A stretch of DNA of 64,000 bases from the NCBI RefSeq assembly GCF_000832985.1, contig NZ_CP009920.1, positions 2,066,001-2,130,000 of the forward strand, written 5' to 3'. The DNA is from Priestia megaterium NBRC 15308 = ATCC 14581 (lineage in GTDB: Bacteria > Bacillota > Bacilli > Bacillales > Bacillaceae_H). Below are positions 8,583-17,210 of the stretch, piece by piece. The position numbers and the translations under genes are program-made. The notes beneath the pieces are model-generated. The model made no database searches. It saw only the letters and a list, made by a program, of their open reading frames with translations, and had not been told where the DNA came from. The first letter of the stretch is position 1; the number at the start of each line of letters is the position of its first letter.

Positions 8583-8607
8583 TAAAAGCGCTTTCTTCTT
8601 TTATAAT
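8583..8607 (+). promoter_or_regulatory. cstA promoter with candidate cre (CcpA) site
   Basis: TAAAAGCGCTTTCT (8583-8596) matches the catabolite-responsive element around its GCGC centre and lies directly before a -10 hexamer TATAAT (8602-8607). CcpA bound there would cover the promoter, which suits repression of a carbon-starvation gene by glucose. Confidence 0.55.
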
Positions 8608-8690
8608 GAAAGTTGTAAGGGGAACACACAATTACATAACGTTGTGTAGTAGTACAAACATCAGACAACTAAGGGATAGGGGGATTTTTA

Positions 8691-10499
8691 ATGAATGCGG
8701 TTACGATTGTTATTGGATCTATCTGTATTTTAATGATTGCGTATCGGCTATACGGAACATTCATGGCTGTTAAGGTCTTGAAACTAAACGATTCGCAAAA
8801 AACGCCAGCACATGAACTTGAAGATGGGAAAGATTATGTGCCAACCAACCGATGGGTAACATTTGGTCATCACTTTGCAGCTATTGCAGCTGCAGGTCCG
8901 CTTGTTGGACCTATTTTAGCAGCTCAGTTTGGCTATTTGCCCGGACTGCTCTGGCTTTTAATAGGAGCTGTAATCGGAGGAGCCGTTCACGATGCGGTTG
9001 TGTTATTTGCATCTATGCGCCAAAAAGGCCAGTCGCTTTCCGAAGTGGCTAAAAAAGAGCTAGGACCTGTCGCTGGTTTTTGTACAGGTTTAGCTATGCT
9101 TTTTATCATTACCATCACAATGGCCGGTTTATCTATGGTCGTGCTACACGCACTTGAGAAAAATCCTTGGGGTACATTCGCTGTTGGAATTACGATTCCG
9201 ATCGCAATGGGGGTAGGTATTTACCACAAAAAAACCGGTAATTTAAAAGCGGCTTCTACTGTCGGCTTCATTTTAATTTTAATCGCCGTATTTAGCGGTC
9301 CTTATATTCAAGGAACAGCTTTAGGAGATTTTTTAACGCTAGATATTAAAACACTTTCAATTATTCTTCCCGTTTATGCATTTTTCGCAGCGGCCTTACC
9401 CGTTTGGCTGCTTTTAGCACCTCGAGATTATTTAAGCAGCTTTATGAAAATTGGTGTCTTTATCGCGCTGATTGTAGGCGTGTTTTTCGTAAATCCAGCA
9501 ATTCCATTTCCTGCAGTTACTGAATTTATTCACGGAGGCGGCCCTATTTTAGCAGGACCTGTGTGGCCGTTCATTTCCATTACGATCGCCTGCGGTGCTA
9601 TTTCCGGCTTCCATGCATTTGTTGGTTCAGGGACAACCCCTAAGATGCTCGACCGTTGGAGTGACATTAAAGTTGTAGGCTTCGGGGCGATGTTAGTCGA
9701 ATGCTTGGTAGGAATTATGGCATTAATTGCCGCAACAGCTTTACATCCTGGAGACTATTTTGCAATCAACTCTACACCTGAAGTGTTCAAAACGCTCGGC
9801 ATGAACGTGACAGCTCTTCCTCAGCTTAGCCAAGAGATTGGTCTAAACTTAGAAGGCCGTACAGGCGGCGCTGTTACACTGGCCGTAGGAATGACATATA
9901 TCTTCACGGAAATTCCTTGGTTCAGCCACCTGTCTTCTTACTTTTTCCAATTCGTCATTATGTTTGAAGCAGTGTTTATTTTAACTGCTATCGACGCGGG
10001 TACACGCGTTTCCCGCTATTTAATTCAAGACTTTTTCGGTGAATTTTATAAGCCATTGAAGCGAGTAGACTGGCTTCCGGGGTCCATTTTTGCAAGCGCC
10101 CTAGCCTGTTTTATGTGGGGGTACTTATTGTTCTCAGGAGATATTGGCTCAGTTTGGGCGCTGTTCGGCGTATCGAATCAGTTAATGGCCTCTATTGGTT
10201 TAATTATTGGAGCAACCGTTATTCTTAGAATTGCAGATAAACGCTCCTATATGCTTACTTGCCTTATTCCACTAGCCTACCTTTACGTAACGGTTAACTA
10301 CGCAGGTTATTGGATGGTTAAGAATGTCTATTTAAATGAAGCTGCGGCAGGTTACAGCATATTAAATGCGACTCTTTCAATCATCATGCTTATACTCGGT
10401 CTCATTATTATGATTGCTGCGATTCAAAAATGGACGCAGCTTTGGCGCACGCCTCAGGCTGAACTGGCAGCGAAAGCAAACTTATCACAAAATATATAA
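8691..10499 (+). CDS. cstA: Carbon starvation protein, peptide/pyruvate-type transporter
   Basis: A 602-residue inner-membrane protein with many hydrophobic helices. The CstA family hallmarks FGHHFAAIAAAGPLVGPILA (57-77), a short charged loop, and SGFHAFVGSGTTPKML are intact, as is the C-terminal region DAGTRVSRYLIQD. The family includes peptide transporters and, in E. coli, the related pyruvate carriers; the substrate here is not certain. AGGGGG lies eight to nine bases before the ATG. It is divergent from proB and ends at a strong hairpin. The candidate cre site predicts expression when preferred sugars run out. Confidence 0.93.
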   Translation: MNAVTIVIGSICILMIAYRLYGTFMAVKVLKLNDSQKTPAHELEDGKDYVPTNRWVTFGHHFAAIAAAGPLVGPILAAQFGYLPGLLWLLIGAVIGGAVHDAVVLFASMRQKGQSLSEVAKKELGPVAGFCTGLAMLFIITITMAGLSMVVLHALEKNPWGTFAVGITIPIAMGVGIYHKKTGNLKAASTVGFILILIAVFSGPYIQGTALGDFLTLDIKTLSIILPVYAFFAAALPVWLLLAPRDYLSSFMKIGVFIALIVGVFFVNPAIPFPAVTEFIHGGGPILAGPVWPFISITIACGAISGFHAFVGSGTTPKMLDRWSDIKVVGFGAMLVECLVGIMALIAATALHPGDYFAINSTPEVFKTLGMNVTALPQLSQEIGLNLEGRTGGAVTLAVGMTYIFTEIPWFSHLSSYFFQFVIMFEAVFILTAIDAGTRVSRYLIQDFFGEFYKPLKRVDWLPGSIFASALACFMWGYLLFSGDIGSVWALFGVSNQLMASIGLIIGATVILRIADKRSYMLTCLIPLAYLYVTVNYAGYWMVKNVYLNEAAAGYSILNATLSIIMLILGLIIMIAAIQKWTQLWRTPQAELAAKANLSQNI

Positions 10500-10503
10500 A
10501 ACG

Positions 10504-10538
10504 AACACGCTTGCTTATATAAGCAAGCGTGTTTTTAA
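10504..10538 (+). terminator. cstA terminator
   Basis: A 30-bp perfect palindrome at 10504-10533 (arms AACACGCTTGC/GCAAGCGTGTT around TTATATAA) followed by T residues, five bases behind the cstA stop. Confidence 0.9.
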
Positions 10539-10682
10539 TATGGTAATAGCCGGTCAAAATAATTGCACACCAGGCATTTTTATTATTAAACTAAATATAC
10601 TATACAGAAAATTTTTTAAATAGTTCGTACACTTCACATGTTATATACCCCATTGACTACATCTCAAAATTAACACTTTAAA

Positions 10683-10732
10683 TTATAATAATTATAATTT
10701 AGTATTGATTTTTTATTTAAAAATGTTATTAT
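10683..10732 (+). promoter_or_regulatory. katA promoter with perfect PerR box
   Basis: TTATAATAATTATAA at 10683-10697 is an exact match to the Bacillus PerR box (TTATAATnATTATAA). A promoter TTGATT (10705-10710), 16-bp spacer, TATTAT (10727-10732) follows. PerR-Fe bound just upstream of -35 would repress until peroxide oxidises it, as established for vegetative catalase genes. Confidence 0.85.
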
Positions 10733-10774
10733 TGTTTCTAACATAATAAAATTCAAATAAGAGGTGGTTCTAAG

Positions 10775-12235
10775 ATGACAACAAACAAGAATAACCTAAC
10801 GACTAGTTGGGGAGCTCCGGTTGGAGATAATCAAAATTCAATGACCGCTGGTTCACGCGGACCTACTTTAATTCAAGATGTTCACCTTTTAGAGAAATTA
10901 GCCCATTTTAACCGAGAGCGAGTTCCTGAACGTGTCGTACACGCAAAAGGCGCCGGTGCCCACGGCTATTTTGAAGTGACAAATGATGTTTCATCCTATA
11001 CAAAAGCAGCTTTCCTTTCTGAAGTAGGAAAACGAACACCTCTATTTGCTCGCTTTTCAACAGTAGCTGGTGAAAATGGCTCAGCAGATACCGTTCGCGA
11101 CCCTCGCGGATTTGCTGTTAAATTTTATACAGAAGAAGGAAACTACGACTTAGTCGGAAATAATACACCTGTATTTTTCATCCGAGATGCGATTAAATTT
11201 CCTGACTTTATTCATACACAAAAACGCGATCCACGCACACATTTAAAAAACCCGACGGCCGTTTGGGATTTCTGGTCTTTATCTCCTGAATCTTTGCATC
11301 AAGTTTCTATTTTAATGTCTGACCGCGGTATTCCCGCAACTTTACGCCATATGCATGGGTTTGGCAGCCACACATTTAAATGGGTTAATGCCGAAGGAGA
11401 TGGCGTTTGGGTAAAATATCACTTTAAAACAGAGCAAGGTGTAAAAAATCTGTCTCCAGACGTAGCTGCAAAGCTAGCTGGTGAAAATCCAGATTATCAT
11501 ACTGAAGATTTATTTAATGCCATTGAAAAAGGCGATTTCCCTTCATGGAAACTGTACGTTCAGATTATGCCATTAGAAGACGCTGATACGTATCGCTTTG
11601 ATCCGTTTGATGTAACAAAGGTTTGGTCACAAAAAGACTACCCTCTAATTGAAGTAGGTCGCATGGTCTTGGACCGCAATCCAGAAAATTATTTTGCCGA
11701 AGTGGAGCAAGCTACATTCTCACCTGGAACGCTTGTGCCGGGAATTGACGTATCACCTGATAAAATGCTGCAAGGTCGACTATTCGCATACAGCGATGCA
11801 CATCGCTACCGCGTGGGTGCTAACCATCAAGCGCTACCGATTAACCGTCCGCGCAGCGAAGTAAATAACTATCAGCGTGACGGCCAAATGCGCTTTGACG
11901 ATAACGGCGGCCGTTCTGTTTATTATGAGCCAAACAGCTTTGGCGGCCCAACAGAATCACAGGAAAACAAACAAGCAGCATACCCTGTTTCAGGCGTTGC
12001 CGATAGTGTTGCATATGATCATAACGACCATTACACGCAAGCAGGTGACTTATACCGCCTTTTAAGCGAAGACGAGCGTACACGACTAGTTGCAAACATC
12101 GTTGAAGCTATGAAGCCTGTAGAAAAAGAAGAGATTAAACTTCGTCAAATTCAGCACTTCTACAAAGCGGATCCAGAGTATGGAACACGCGTTGCAGATG
12201 GTTTAGGATTATCTGTTCCGCAGCAAATAAAATAA
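10775..12235 (+). CDS. katA: Vegetative catalase
   Basis: A 486-residue heme catalase of the small-subunit (clade 3) type that breaks down hydrogen peroxide in the cytoplasm. The distal catalytic residues His56 ([13 protein letters not shown]) and Asn129 ([13 protein letters not shown]) and the proximal heme ligand Tyr339 in [12 protein letters not shown] are all present. No signal peptide is seen. AGAGGTGG precedes the ATG. Control by PerR is strongly indicated by the perfect box upstream. The gene is monocistronic or may be followed by a tiny cysteine-rich ORF. Confidence 0.97.
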   Translation: MTTNKNNLTTSWGAPVGDNQNSMTAGSRGPTLIQDVHLLEKLAHFNRERVPERVVHAKGAGAHGYFEVTNDVSSYTKAAFLSEVGKRTPLFARFSTVAGENGSADTVRDPRGFAVKFYTEEGNYDLVGNNTPVFFIRDAIKFPDFIHTQKRDPRTHLKNPTAVWDFWSLSPESLHQVSILMSDRGIPATLRHMHGFGSHTFKWVNAEGDGVWVKYHFKTEQGVKNLSPDVAAKLAGENPDYHTEDLFNAIEKGDFPSWKLYVQIMPLEDADTYRFDPFDVTKVWSQKDYPLIEVGRMVLDRNPENYFAEVEQATFSPGTLVPGIDVSPDKMLQGRLFAYSDAHRYRVGANHQALPINRPRSEVNNYQRDGQMRFDDNGGRSVYYEPNSFGGPTESQENKQAAYPVSGVADSVAYDHNDHYTQAGDLYRLLSEDERTRLVANIVEAMKPVEKEEIKLRQIQHFYKADPEYGTRVADGLGLSVPQQIK

Positions 12236-12322
12236 AGATATCAGTTTTACAAATGAGAAAACAAGGTTATTTTTCTCGTTGTAGATTCTCGTTTATTCTC
12301 AATTAGTTTAACATTTTATCAC

Positions 12323-12357
12323 TAAATAAGTATCCATATTTTATGGATACTTATTTA
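12323..12357. terminator. Perfect 16-bp hairpin behind katA
   Basis: Arms TAAATAAGTATCCATA (12323-12338) and its exact complement (12342-12357) enclose a three-base loop. There is no clear T run after it, so it may be a weak terminator, a transcript-end stabiliser or a protein site. Confidence 0.5.
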
Positions 12358-12388
12358 AATTCTTGTAAAAAGAGGAAGGGATGAAGAA

Positions 12389-12511
12389 ATGATTGGACAA
12401 GAAATAAGATGTAATCAGTGTGATAGAGAAATAAAAGTACTAAAGCACAGTACGCTTTGCGGTTGCGGAATAAAATTACGAACGCTAAAAAAAGAGAAGC
12501 AACCAGCATAA
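12389..12511 (+). CDS. Small four-cysteine protein (40 residues), unknown function
   Basis: A short ORF, MIGQEIRCNQCDREIKVLKH then STLCGCGIKLRTLKKEKQPA. It carries Cys8, Cys11, Cys24 and Cys26, spaced as CxxC and CxC, which suggests a compact zinc ribbon or other metal knuckle. AAGAGGAAGGG lies eight bases before the ATG, a good ribosome site. The stop codon falls in the loop of a strong terminator hairpin, which ties the frame to a real transcript end. I do not recognise the family. A redox-sensing or zinc-binding role beside the catalase is speculation. Confidence 0.6.
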   Translation: MIGQEIRCNQCDREIKVLKHSTLCGCGIKLRTLKKEKQPA

Positions 12512-12532
12512 TGAGGTTGCTTCTCTTTTTTA
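12487..12532. terminator. Bidirectional terminator between small ORF and sensor kinase
   Basis: GAGAAGCAACC (12494-12504) pairs with GGTTGCTTCTC (12515-12525), flanked by A7 and T6 runs, so it can act on both strands. Confidence 0.88.
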
Positions 12533-12560
12533 CTAGATATGCTGGTTATATTCACTCACA

Positions 12561-14822
12561 TTAAAGAGTAATCGTTACTTTAAATAAATCTCCGTCAATT
12601 TCAATATTCAGTTCTCCTCCGTGCAAATCAATAATTGACTTAGCAATAGCTAACCCAAGTCCGGAGCCATCGGTTTGTCTTGAAGTATCCCCTCTTTTAA
12701 ATCGTTCAAACAGCTCATCTGCCTGCTCATTTAATTCATATTTACTTACATTTTTAAAGGTTAGTTTCACTTGTTCGTTTATTTCTTGAACAGAAATATA
12801 GACACGCGTTTGTTCAAGTGAATATTTCAATATATTCTCTATCAAATTGTCAAATACTCTCCATAATTTTTGACCATCTACAGTAGCAAATAGCGGCTTT
12901 TCGAGAGATTGAATACGAAATTGCAGAGTTGAATCTTCAATTGCTTCATTATATTCAGCTAAAGCCTGATGAAGAAGCTGGTTAATATCAATTTTGTCTT
13001 TATGCAATTCTACATTTCCACTTGCCATTTTTGACACTTCAAATAAATCATCAATAAGTGTCTGTAAACGTTTTGACTTACGGTCAATAATTTCAACGTA
13101 AGCATGTTGTTCGTCCGAAGTAAGATCTTGTGACTTTAGCAACGCTGTATATGTCATAATAGAAGTCAATGGTGTTCTTAAATCGTGACTGACGTTGGTA
13201 ATTAACTCTGTTTTCAAGCGTTCACTTTTAACTTGAACATGCTGAGATGTTTGAATCTGCTGCTGGATATGATTTATATTTAGTGCTGCTTGAGTCAAAG
13301 CTGATTTCCCTTTGATAGGTAACGGCTCTTTCCACTCGGCTGTGGCGATTTGATCAATTGAGATAATAATTTTATTTAAATAATTAACTCGTAGCATAAG
13401 CAGTATCAAAGTAACCACTCCTACAACACTTCCAACAGCTAAGTACAGTATGGATACTTGTTCTGCAAACATAGATCCACTAGTCAATAGAGCTGCAACA
13501 GCAAACACGGCAAACACTAAAAGCAGCACTACAACCATTATATGCATGCCAATATGTCTGATAATAAAAATAGATTGAAGAAAATAAATTACTTGATAAA
13601 CACACGCTCTTTTATATTCTTCTTTTATATCATCTATTGTGCGTATACGCTGAAACAGTAGAAATACTTGAAGTGCCCATAGGGAAATAGCTATGGATAT
13701 TGCTATCATATAAAAGAAGAACGTAGCAACATGCTTATATGATTCTAATAAAGAAGCAGGATAGCCGTTCAGAACTAGACTTAATGTAAAAAATGAGTAT
13801 AAAAGAAAAACAATTATACAAATATCTAAAGGTATTTTTTTATAAACCCTCTGTACTGCAGTTTGTCTTGTTATTTTTTTAAAATATCCAGTTATTGTTT
13901 TTTTATAAATAAAGCAACCTATTAACAGAGCTAGTATCCCTGACAATGTATACACGAGAAACGCTACATTTTGATGATGATAATAGTTATACTCATCAAA
14001 TAAAGGACTAATGAAGGTTTCTTTTTCAGGAACAGCACTTATACCCGTAAACTTCTGCTTTAAATACCGGGTTGGGATCTCTGAGTCTGCCTCACTGCTT
14101 AACGATGAATTTTTATATTCATCTGCTTGAAACACCAGCGGTGATTGAGCTGAATAAGTATATTTATACAATATATTTTCCTGTTTTACTAATTGATTAA
14201 CATCTTCTTTGCCTGCGTTTTGGATATTCGTGTATATTTTATTTGTGTTCCTATCTTTTAAATAATACATGATGTCTTTTTTATATTGAGATAATTTTTT
14301 TTGTCGATCAAAAGCTTCATCATATAGTTTCTTCATTTCGAGTTTTTTGTTTTTCGCTATTTCTCCTCGAACGAATTGATCATCTTGAAACTTTTTTTGA
14401 ATGTTTTTAACTTCTAGATCCTGCTGCTTTACATAGGCAGCTTCAACGTTTTTGCTCTTTGCCTGCTTAGCGTCTTCTATTTTTTCTTCATATTTATCGT
14501 GCACGTTTTTTATTTGTTCTGTTAATGTTCCTTCCTTATATCGATACGACTCAATCTCTTCTTCTGTTATCTTATTTGCATTAACGGTATTCTTATCTTT
14601 TTGTGTCAATTCTAAAAGGTAGAGATCATTTGTAAAACGACTTATTTGCTTTTTGAAGTCTTCAGATTTTATATAGCTGCTTTTTTGTAAATAGTTTGTT
14701 TTTAATAGATTATGCACGTTACTAATTGAAGAAATAGTTGCTCCTAAACCAAATAAAAACAAGATAATCCCTACAGCTGAAATGACGCTACTTTTCCATT
14801 TTATATCCAAGTCCCCACACAA
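12561..14822 (-). CDS. Sensor histidine kinase with long extracytoplasmic coiled region
   Basis: A 753-residue kinase. One membrane helix (about 13-35) is followed by some 240 residues rich in Lys, Glu and Gln with heptad-like character, then several helices (about 285-306, 332-352, 366-390, 408-447, 456-477), and a C-terminal catalytic core. HisKA contains His546 in NVSHDLRTPL; the ATPase lobe has an N box (NLIENIL), FKRGDTS and the G2 box GSGLGLAIAKSI. The start is an unusual TTG at 14822, 35 bases inside the regulator gene; TTG 14810 is an alternative. The sensed signal is unknown. It forms a pair with the upstream response regulator. Confidence 0.88.
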   Translation of the reverse strand: MCGDLDIKWKSSVISAVGIILFLFGLGATISSISNVHNLLKTNYLQKSSYIKSEDFKKQISRFTNDLYLLELTQKDKNTVNANKITEEEIESYRYKEGTLTEQIKNVHDKYEEKIEDAKQAKSKNVEAAYVKQQDLEVKNIQKKFQDDQFVRGEIAKNKKLEMKKLYDEAFDRQKKLSQYKKDIMYYLKDRNTNKIYTNIQNAGKEDVNQLVKQENILYKYTYSAQSPLVFQADEYKNSSLSSEADSEIPTRYLKQKFTGISAVPEKETFISPLFDEYNYYHHQNVAFLVYTLSGILALLIGCFIYKKTITGYFKKITRQTAVQRVYKKIPLDICIIVFLLYSFFTLSLVLNGYPASLLESYKHVATFFFYMIAISIAISLWALQVFLLFQRIRTIDDIKEEYKRACVYQVIYFLQSIFIIRHIGMHIMVVVLLLVFAVFAVAALLTSGSMFAEQVSILYLAVGSVVGVVTLILLMLRVNYLNKIIISIDQIATAEWKEPLPIKGKSALTQAALNINHIQQQIQTSQHVQVKSERLKTELITNVSHDLRTPLTSIMTYTALLKSQDLTSDEQHAYVEIIDRKSKRLQTLIDDLFEVSKMASGNVELHKDKIDINQLLHQALAEYNEAIEDSTLQFRIQSLEKPLFATVDGQKLWRVFDNLIENILKYSLEQTRVYISVQEINEQVKLTFKNVSKYELNEQADELFERFKRGDTSRQTDGSGLGLAIAKSIIDLHGGELNIEIDGDLFKVTITL

Positions 14823-15477
14823 CCTTTACATACCTCGGATTTTTTGGTTCAATTTCAATTTTTTCTCTTATTTTTCTAATGTGTACCGCTACTGTGTTTT
14901 CTGCGTTGTAGCCTGGTTCATTCCATACGCGTTCATAAATATCATGTATGGAAAAAACTCTCCCTGCATTTTTCATTAATAACTCTACAATTTTATACTC
15001 AATGGGAGTCAGCTTAATGAATCCCCCGTCAAGAGTGACGGACTTAGCTTCAATATCAAGTACAAGACCTCGAATATCAATCGTCTTTTTTTCCTCATAT
15101 GTACCTAATGTCACATATCTTCTTAACTGTGATTTAACTCTCGCTATCAGTTCTAATGGATTAAAAGGCTTTGTCACATAATCATCTGCTCCTACCTGCA
15201 GACCGAGCACTTTATCTGCATCTTCGCTTTTAGCACTCAGCATAATAATCGGGATATTTTTTTGTTCTCGGATTTTAAACGTCGTTGAAATGCCATCTTG
15301 CCTTGGCATCATAATATCAAGAATAATTAAGTGAACTTTTTCTTTATTTAGTATCTCTATGGCTTCGATTCCATCTTTGGCCGTAAAGACTTTAATACCT
15401 TCATTTTTTAAATAAATAGCAATACCATTACGGATTTCTTGCTCATCGTCTACGACTAAAACCACATATTCGTTCAT
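14788..15477 (-). CDS. OmpR/PhoB-family response regulator
   Basis: A 229-residue two-domain regulator. The receiver domain (1-120) has acidic pocket Asp10/Asp11, phospho-acceptor Asp54 in IILDIMMPRQDG, Thr/Ser switch in IIMLSAKSED and Lys103 in DDYVTKPF. The winged-helix DNA-binding domain (about 130-228) ends in VAVHIRKIREKIE...VWGLGYK. It resembles VanR-like regulators. It is cotranscribed with the overlapping sensor kinase. AAGGAGTG precedes the ATG. TTAAG palindromes upstream may be its own sites. Confidence 0.92.
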   Translation of the reverse strand: MNEYVVLVVDDEQEIRNGIAIYLKNEGIKVFTAKDGIEAIEILNKEKVHLIILDIMMPRQDGISTTFKIREQKNIPIIMLSAKSEDADKVLGLQVGADDYVTKPFNPLELIARVKSQLRRYVTLGTYEEKKTIDIRGLVLDIEAKSVTLDGGFIKLTPIEYKIVELLMKNAGRVFSIHDIYERVWNEPGYNAENTVAVHIRKIREKIEIEPKNPRYVKVVWGLGYKMEK

Positions 15478-15546
15478 TGATTTCTCACACTCCTTTTAAA
15501 AGTATATCATGGGTCATTCCGTCTATGGATTTTATTGTAAACTGCA

Positions 15547-15589
15547 TTTCTTAAGAAAAAGGAAGGGGAAATCTTAAGATTTTCTTAAG
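15547..15589. promoter_or_regulatory. Repeated CTTAAGA palindromes upstream of the response regulator
   Basis: TTTCTTAAGAAA (15547-15558) and CTTAAGA-ttt-TCTTAAG (15573-15589) form two palindromes sharing the TTAAG core in the divergent gap between the regulator and the amylase. OmpR-type regulators often bind such repeated half-sites at their own promoters; assignment here is inference. Confidence 0.4.
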
Positions 15590-15727
15590 CTTCATATGTT
15601 GAAAAAGGTTTAAAGAATAGGGATAACAGGAACGTTAAAAGAAAAAATATAATCAATTCCTCATTTGATTCTAAAGAACTATCCATGAGCGATTATATCT
15701 TTTTATTTAAAAGGAGGATGATTTAAC

Positions 15728-17179
15728 TTGGAACGGAATCATACAATTATGCAATTTTTCGAATGGCATGTGCCAGCTGATGGAGAGCATTGGCAACGCC
15801 TCAAAGAGCTCGCTCCTCAACTAAAAGAACAAGGAATTGATTCCGTGTGGATTCCGCCTGTTACAAAAGGTGTTTCATCAGAGGATAATGGCTACGGCGT
15901 TTACGACTTATACGATCTTGGCGAATTTGATCAAAAAGGAACCGTTCGTACAAAGTATGGAACCAAGCAAGAGCTGCATGAAGCGATTGATGCCTGTCAT
16001 AATCATGGAATTAATGTCTATGTGGATATTGTAATGAACCATAAAGCTGCAGCAGATGAAAAAGAAACGTTCCACGTCATTGAAGTGGACCCCATGAACC
16101 GAACAGAAGAAATTTCTGAACCTTTTGAAATTGAAGGGTGGACAAAGTTTACATTTGAAGGGCGCGGCGATAAATATTCTTCTTTCAAATGGAACTTTAA
16201 TCATTTTAACGGCACTGATTACGACGATAAAAATGGAAAAGAAGGCGTCTTTCGTATTGCCGGAGAAAACAAAAGCTGGAACGAAAATGTCGATCAAGAG
16301 TTTGGCAACTACGATTATTTAATGTTTGCGAATATTGATTACGATCACCCTGAAGTTCGAGAAGAAATGATCAAATGGGGAAAATGGTTAGCAGACACCC
16401 TGCAGTGCGACGGTTATCGATTAGACGCCATTAAACATATTAACCACGATTTTATTAAAGAGTTTGCCCACGAATTGTCCTCTTCTCAAGAAAAGCCATT
16501 TTATTTTGTGGGAGAGTTTTGGAATCCAGAGTTAACAGCCTGTCAGGAATTCCTAGACGTGATTGATTATCAAATCGATTTGTTTGACGTATCTCTGCAC
16601 TATAAACTACATGAAGCCTCTCAGCAAGGAAGAGATTTTGATTTAACCACGATTTTTGATGATACATTAGTCAAGACTCACCCTTTGAATGTTGTCACAT
16701 TTGTAGATAACCATGACTCTCAGCCAAATGAATCTTTAGAATCGTGGGTAGAAGATTGGTTCAAACAAAGTGCTTACGCTCTAATCTTACTTCGTGAAGA
16801 CGGCTATCCTTGTGTGTTTTACGGAGACTATTTTGGGATAGGCGGAGAGCACCCAATTGAGGGAAAAGAAAAAGATATTTCCGCTCTCTTGCATGTACGC
16901 TATGACAAAGCATACGGCCAGCAAGACGATTATTTTGATCACCCGAATACCATTGGATGGGTAAGGCATGGTGTAGAGGAATTTGAGAAGTCTGGATGCG
17001 CTGTAGTGATGTCAAACGGCGAAGATGGCGAAAAGAGAATGTTCGTCGGCGAACACCGAAGTGGACAAACATGGATTGATTTCACAAACAACCGAGAAGA
17101 TCAAGTTGTGATTGAAGAAGATGGCTACGGACAGTTCCCTGTCAATGGCGGCTCTGTATCCGTTTGGGCTGAAGCATAA
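15728..17179 (+). CDS. Cytoplasmic alpha-amylase (GH13, subfamily 5 type)
   Basis: A 483-residue glycoside hydrolase that cuts internal alpha-1,4 bonds in starch- or glycogen-like glucans. Catalytic residues are visible in the conserved regions: Asp233 (DGYRLDAIKHI), Glu263 (VGEFW) and Asp330 (FVDNHDSQ); region I is DIVMNHKA. There is no signal peptide, so it acts in the cytoplasm, unlike the secreted BLA/BAA amylases of this subfamily. Translation starts at TTG 15728 behind a strong AAGGAGG. It is divergent from the two-component pair and ends at a terminator shared with the convergent transporter. Confidence 0.93.
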   Translation: MERNHTIMQFFEWHVPADGEHWQRLKELAPQLKEQGIDSVWIPPVTKGVSSEDNGYGVYDLYDLGEFDQKGTVRTKYGTKQELHEAIDACHNHGINVYVDIVMNHKAAADEKETFHVIEVDPMNRTEEISEPFEIEGWTKFTFEGRGDKYSSFKWNFNHFNGTDYDDKNGKEGVFRIAGENKSWNENVDQEFGNYDYLMFANIDYDHPEVREEMIKWGKWLADTLQCDGYRLDAIKHINHDFIKEFAHELSSSQEKPFYFVGEFWNPELTACQEFLDVIDYQIDLFDVSLHYKLHEASQQGRDFDLTTIFDDTLVKTHPLNVVTFVDNHDSQPNESLESWVEDWFKQSAYALILLREDGYPCVFYGDYFGIGGEHPIEGKEKDISALLHVRYDKAYGQQDDYFDHPNTIGWVRHGVEEFEKSGCAVVMSNGEDGEKRMFVGEHRSGQTWIDFTNNREDQVVIEEDGYGQFPVNGGSVSVWAEA

Positions 17180-17210
17180 AAAAACAGTGGCTTGCGCCAC
17201 TGTTTTTTTT
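17178..17210. terminator. Bidirectional terminator between amylase and DASS transporter
   Basis: ACAGTGGC (17184-17191) pairs with GCCACTGT (17196-17203) around TTGC; A run before and T run after. The transporter stop codon (17211-17209) directly borders it. Confidence 0.92.

Noticed and set aside
12561..14822. Sensor kinase as a Bce-type peptide-antibiotic sensor
   Set aside because: Bce kinases are short with two helices and no long outer domain, and no BceAB-like transporter is adjacent.
15616..15634. TAGGGATAACAGG resembles the start of an I-SceI homing-endonuclease site
   Set aside because: Only the first 13 of 18 bases agree and no intron or endonuclease gene is near; chance in an AT-rich gap.
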